Shown here in pieces: positions 29,915-31,836 of a stretch of 31,836 nucleotides of DNA. Within the stretch, counting starts at the first letter, position 1. Each line of letters starts with the position of its first letter. The translations under genes were made by a program, and so were the position numbers. The DNA comes from CAZJWR01 sp964549765 (lineage in GTDB: Bacteria > Zixibacteria > MSB-5A5 > GN15 > JAAZOE01), in the NCBI GenBank assembly GCA_964549765.1, contig CAZJWR010000045.1, positions 1 to 31,836 of the forward strand. Direction: 5' to 3'. The notes under the pieces are model-generated. The model was given only the letters and a program-made list of their open reading frames with translations. It did no database searches and was not told the DNA's origin.

Positions 29915-31836
29915 ATGAAATCGGATAATGGGACTTTCTGGATACTGGCCGTTCTGACGGCGGCGCTTGCGTTCAAGCTTGGTTATCTCATCTTCGCCCA
30001 CCCCGGAGCTTCCGCCGTCGCCAATCTGTCCGTCGACGAGATGTATCATTATCGCTGGGCGTCGTTGATTGCGGGCGGCGATATATTTGTCAATGCTCCA
30101 TATTTTAGGGCGCCGTTGTATCCGTTCTTCCTGGGCCTTCTGCTGGCCGTTTCCGGCAAGAGCCTGATTTTCGTCCGTGTCATCCAGATGCTCGTCGGCT
30201 GCCTGACCGTTTTGATTACCTTCCGCCTCGCCGAGCGATTGGCGGGTCGGGCCGTCGCGGTTCTGGCGGCGCTGCTGATGCTCCTGTATCCTTTGACGAC
30301 CTATTTCGAAGGCGAACTGCTGCTTGATCCACTGTTTACCCTGTTTGCGCTATTAACCCTGTACTACATCGCCGTACCCGAAAACAAGCCGGAACGCCCG
30401 ATTGCCGTCGGCGTGTTTTTCGCCCTGGCCGCACTTACCCGCCCGACCATTTTGATTTTCGCGCCCTTTATCATTGTCCATTATCTTCGCGGCTGGATGC
30501 GACCCGACCATCGCAAAACCGGGCTGAAAACGGCGGCGCAATTCATTCTCGTCGGGGCATTGATTATCGCTCCGGTGACGATCATCAACCTGGCGTTCTC
30601 CGGACAGTTTATCTTGATTTCCTATCAGGGAGGAATCAACTTTTATATCGGTAACAATCCCGACGCCGACGGTTTCACGTCAAACCTGCCGCCGTACGGA
30701 CCGGACTGGACCCTGGATGATGCATCATATCTGGCTCAACAGGGAAGCGGGGGGAAAAAAAGCTACGCCGCCCAGTCCGCTTTTTGGTACCGTCAGGGGA
30801 TGCGTTTTATCCTCGATCATCCCGGCGATTTCGCACGTCTATTTGTCCGCAAGCTGTTTTTTCTTTTCTCTGGAAACGAAATTTCGAATAATCGTCCCCT
30901 CGACCAAGCTGTTTTCAAGAACCCGTTTCTATCGATTCTGCCGGTTCGTTTTTCGATGCTCCTTGCCGGGGCGGTGCTGCCGCTTTTTCTGGTCAGGAGA
31001 GCACGCTCTCGCGTCTTTCTGCTATACGGGATATGTCTGCTATACGGCGTTACGGTGTCGATGTTCTTTGTCAGCTCCCGTTTTCGTCTGCCCTTTGTCC
31101 CGATCGTGGCAATTCTGGCGGGGTGGGGCGTCTTCTTGTTGTGGGAGACCGTACGGCGGCGTCAATTCGGCTATCGGCTGTTTTTCGGAATCGTTGCCGC
31201 CGGGGCGGTCTATATCTTGGCCTCGTCCACTCCGGGCGGAATGACATTCGAGAACCCCGATCAGGCGCTGTTCTTACGGGGCAACCGGGCGCTGCGGCAG
31301 GGGGATTACGCCTTGGCGGCGGCGCGTCTGGATTCGCTCACGGAACGGCAGCCGGACTATCCTAATGGGTTTCTCAACCTGGGAATTGCATACCTGAAGA
31401 TGGGACAGCCGCAGGACGCCGCGCGGGCTTTCCGCGACGAGCTAGGCCAACACCCCCGGTCGGCCGAAGCGTACAACAATCTCGGCGTGATTTTTCTCCT
31501 TGACGGAGAGACCGATTCGGCCCGGATATATTGTCGGCGCGCCCTGGAAATCAAACCGTATTACACCGACGCCGCGATCAATTACCTGCGAGCGGCGCAG
31601 AAGACGACCTCCCCCGCCGCGCTCGACAGTATCGAGCAGTTTCGCCAGATTATCCGGCGTGATCATAACGACGACCCAGCCTATCTGTTTCAGGAGGGTT
31701 TGTATTTCGTTACCCGGAACCGCATCGGCGACGCCATCGCCAACGACCTCAAAGTCGTCGATCTGCTCACCAGCCGCCCGGCGACAGTCTTGTTCGAACC
31801 GGAGTACACGACTGAAGATCGCGGCCGAATCCTATC
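29915..31836 (+). CDS. Integral membrane glycosyltransferase, GT39/PMT-like, fused to TPR repeats (3' end cut by window)
   Basis: An open frame of 640 codons runs from the ATG at 29915 (a GTG lies directly before it in frame) to the window edge without a stop. The N-terminal 430 or so residues carry about ten hydrophobic helices. They include the first-loop motif SVDEMYHYRWA, whose Asp-Glu is the hallmark of dolichyl-/polyprenyl-phosphate-mannose-type (GT-C fold) transferases. RAPLYPFFLG and AALTRPTILIFAPF are further family-like motifs. Such enzymes move sugars from lipid carriers to proteins or lipids on the outer face of the cytoplasmic membrane. After the last helix (ending near ASSTPGG) come TPR units: ALFLRGNRALRQGDYALAAARLD, NGFLNLGIAYLKMGQPQDAARAF and AYNNLGVIFLLDGETDSARIYCRRALEI. 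The TPR part would lie on the outer side if helix counting is right. Substrate unknown. Confidence 0.88.
   Translation, partial: MKSDNGTFWILAVLTAALAFKLGYLIFAHPGASAVANLSVDEMYHYRWASLIAGGDIFVNAPYFRAPLYPFFLGLLLAVSGKSLIFVRVIQMLVGCLTVLITFRLAERLAGRAVAVLAALLMLLYPLTTYFEGELLLDPLFTLFALLTLYYIAVPENKPERPIAVGVFFALAALTRPTILIFAPFIIVHYLRGWMRPDHRKTGLKTAAQFILVGALIIAPVTIINLAFSGQFILISYQGGINFYIGNNPDADGFTSNLPPYGPDWTLDDASYLAQQGSGGKKSYAAQSAFWYRQGMRFILDHPGDFARLFVRKLFFLFSGNEISNNRPLDQAVFKNPFLSILPVRFSMLLAGAVLPLFLVRRARSRVFLLYGICLLYGVTVSMFFVSSRFRLPFVPIVAILAGWGVFLLWETVRRRQFGYRLFFGIVAAGAVYILASSTPGGMTFENPDQALFLRGNRALRQGDYALAAARLDSLTERQPDYPNGFLNLGIAYLKMGQPQDAARAFRDELGQHPRSAEAYNNLGVIFLLDGETDSARIYCRRALEIKPYYTDAAINYLRAAQKTTSPAALDSIEQFRQIIRRDHNDDPAYLFQEGLYFVTRNRIGDAIANDLKVVDLLTSRPATVLFEPEYTTEDRGRIL

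Noticed and set aside
1..31836. Search by eye for tRNA, rRNA, insertion sequences, prophage and defence genes
   Set aside because: No TPsiC-like GGTTCGAATCC arms in proper context, no transposase or integrase, no phage genes and no known defence proteins were seen.

Overview
The window reads as a stretch of chromosome from an uncultured bacterium of the FCB superphylum, most likely a Zixibacteria-like lineage. This placement is an inference. It rests on three large secreted proteins with FlgD-like/type IX-like C-terminal sorting domains, two PorV/PorQ-like outer-membrane barrels, M6 and S8 secreted proteases, and the general gene style (moderately GC-rich, dense, many short overlaps). I see no mobile element, CRISPR array, rRNA or tRNA. 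Both ends cut genes: ligA at the left and a GT39-like membrane glycosyltransferase with TPRs at the right.

Layout. 1-1999: ligA (+), 5' truncated. 2100-3798 (-): a radical SAM/SPASM enzyme followed, with overlap, by a 178-residue protein of unknown family; this is the best candidate for an undescribed peptide- or protein-modifying system. 3987-9548 (-): an operon-like run of an Asp-box beta-propeller protein with a sorting domain, two PorV/PorQ-like barrels and an isocitrate-dehydrogenase-family enzyme, behind a good sigma70-type promoter and closed by a hairpin. 9710-12912 (-): Ppx/GppA phosphatase, EtfA and DusB. 13023-16959 (+): a signalling cluster of a double-FHA protein, a calcineurin-like phosphoesterase and a CHASE2-transmembrane-Ser/Thr kinase, ended by a textbook terminator. 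17009-23014 (-): a long run of mostly housekeeping genes, ecfT, truA, tal, purB, psd, pssA, a DUF4321 protein, tatA and a small unknown. 23144-23596 (-): a Fur-family regulator that appears to have lost most sensory metal ligands. 23938-29639 (-): tandem secreted M6 and S8 proteases with sorting domains. 29915-end (+): GT39/TPR protein.

How the genes may work together. The CHASE2 kinase would sense something outside the cytoplasmic membrane and phosphorylate proteins that the FHA protein reads. PssA and Psd make phosphatidylethanolamine in two consecutive steps, and TatA belongs to the protein-export apparatus of the same membrane. The propeller and protease proteins are predicted to be exported and anchored or released through their C-terminal domains, with the PorV-like barrels as possible partners.

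Control signals. Several promoters can be read by eye, and TATATT recurs as the -10 box. In front of dusB and of the GT39 gene this box lies exactly 6 nt from the ATG with no Shine-Dalgarno sequence, which suggests leaderless transcripts. Intergenic palindromes at 10676-10714, 23809-23851 and 29751-29861 are unexplained. All family calls come from motifs and remembered family features; no database search was run.
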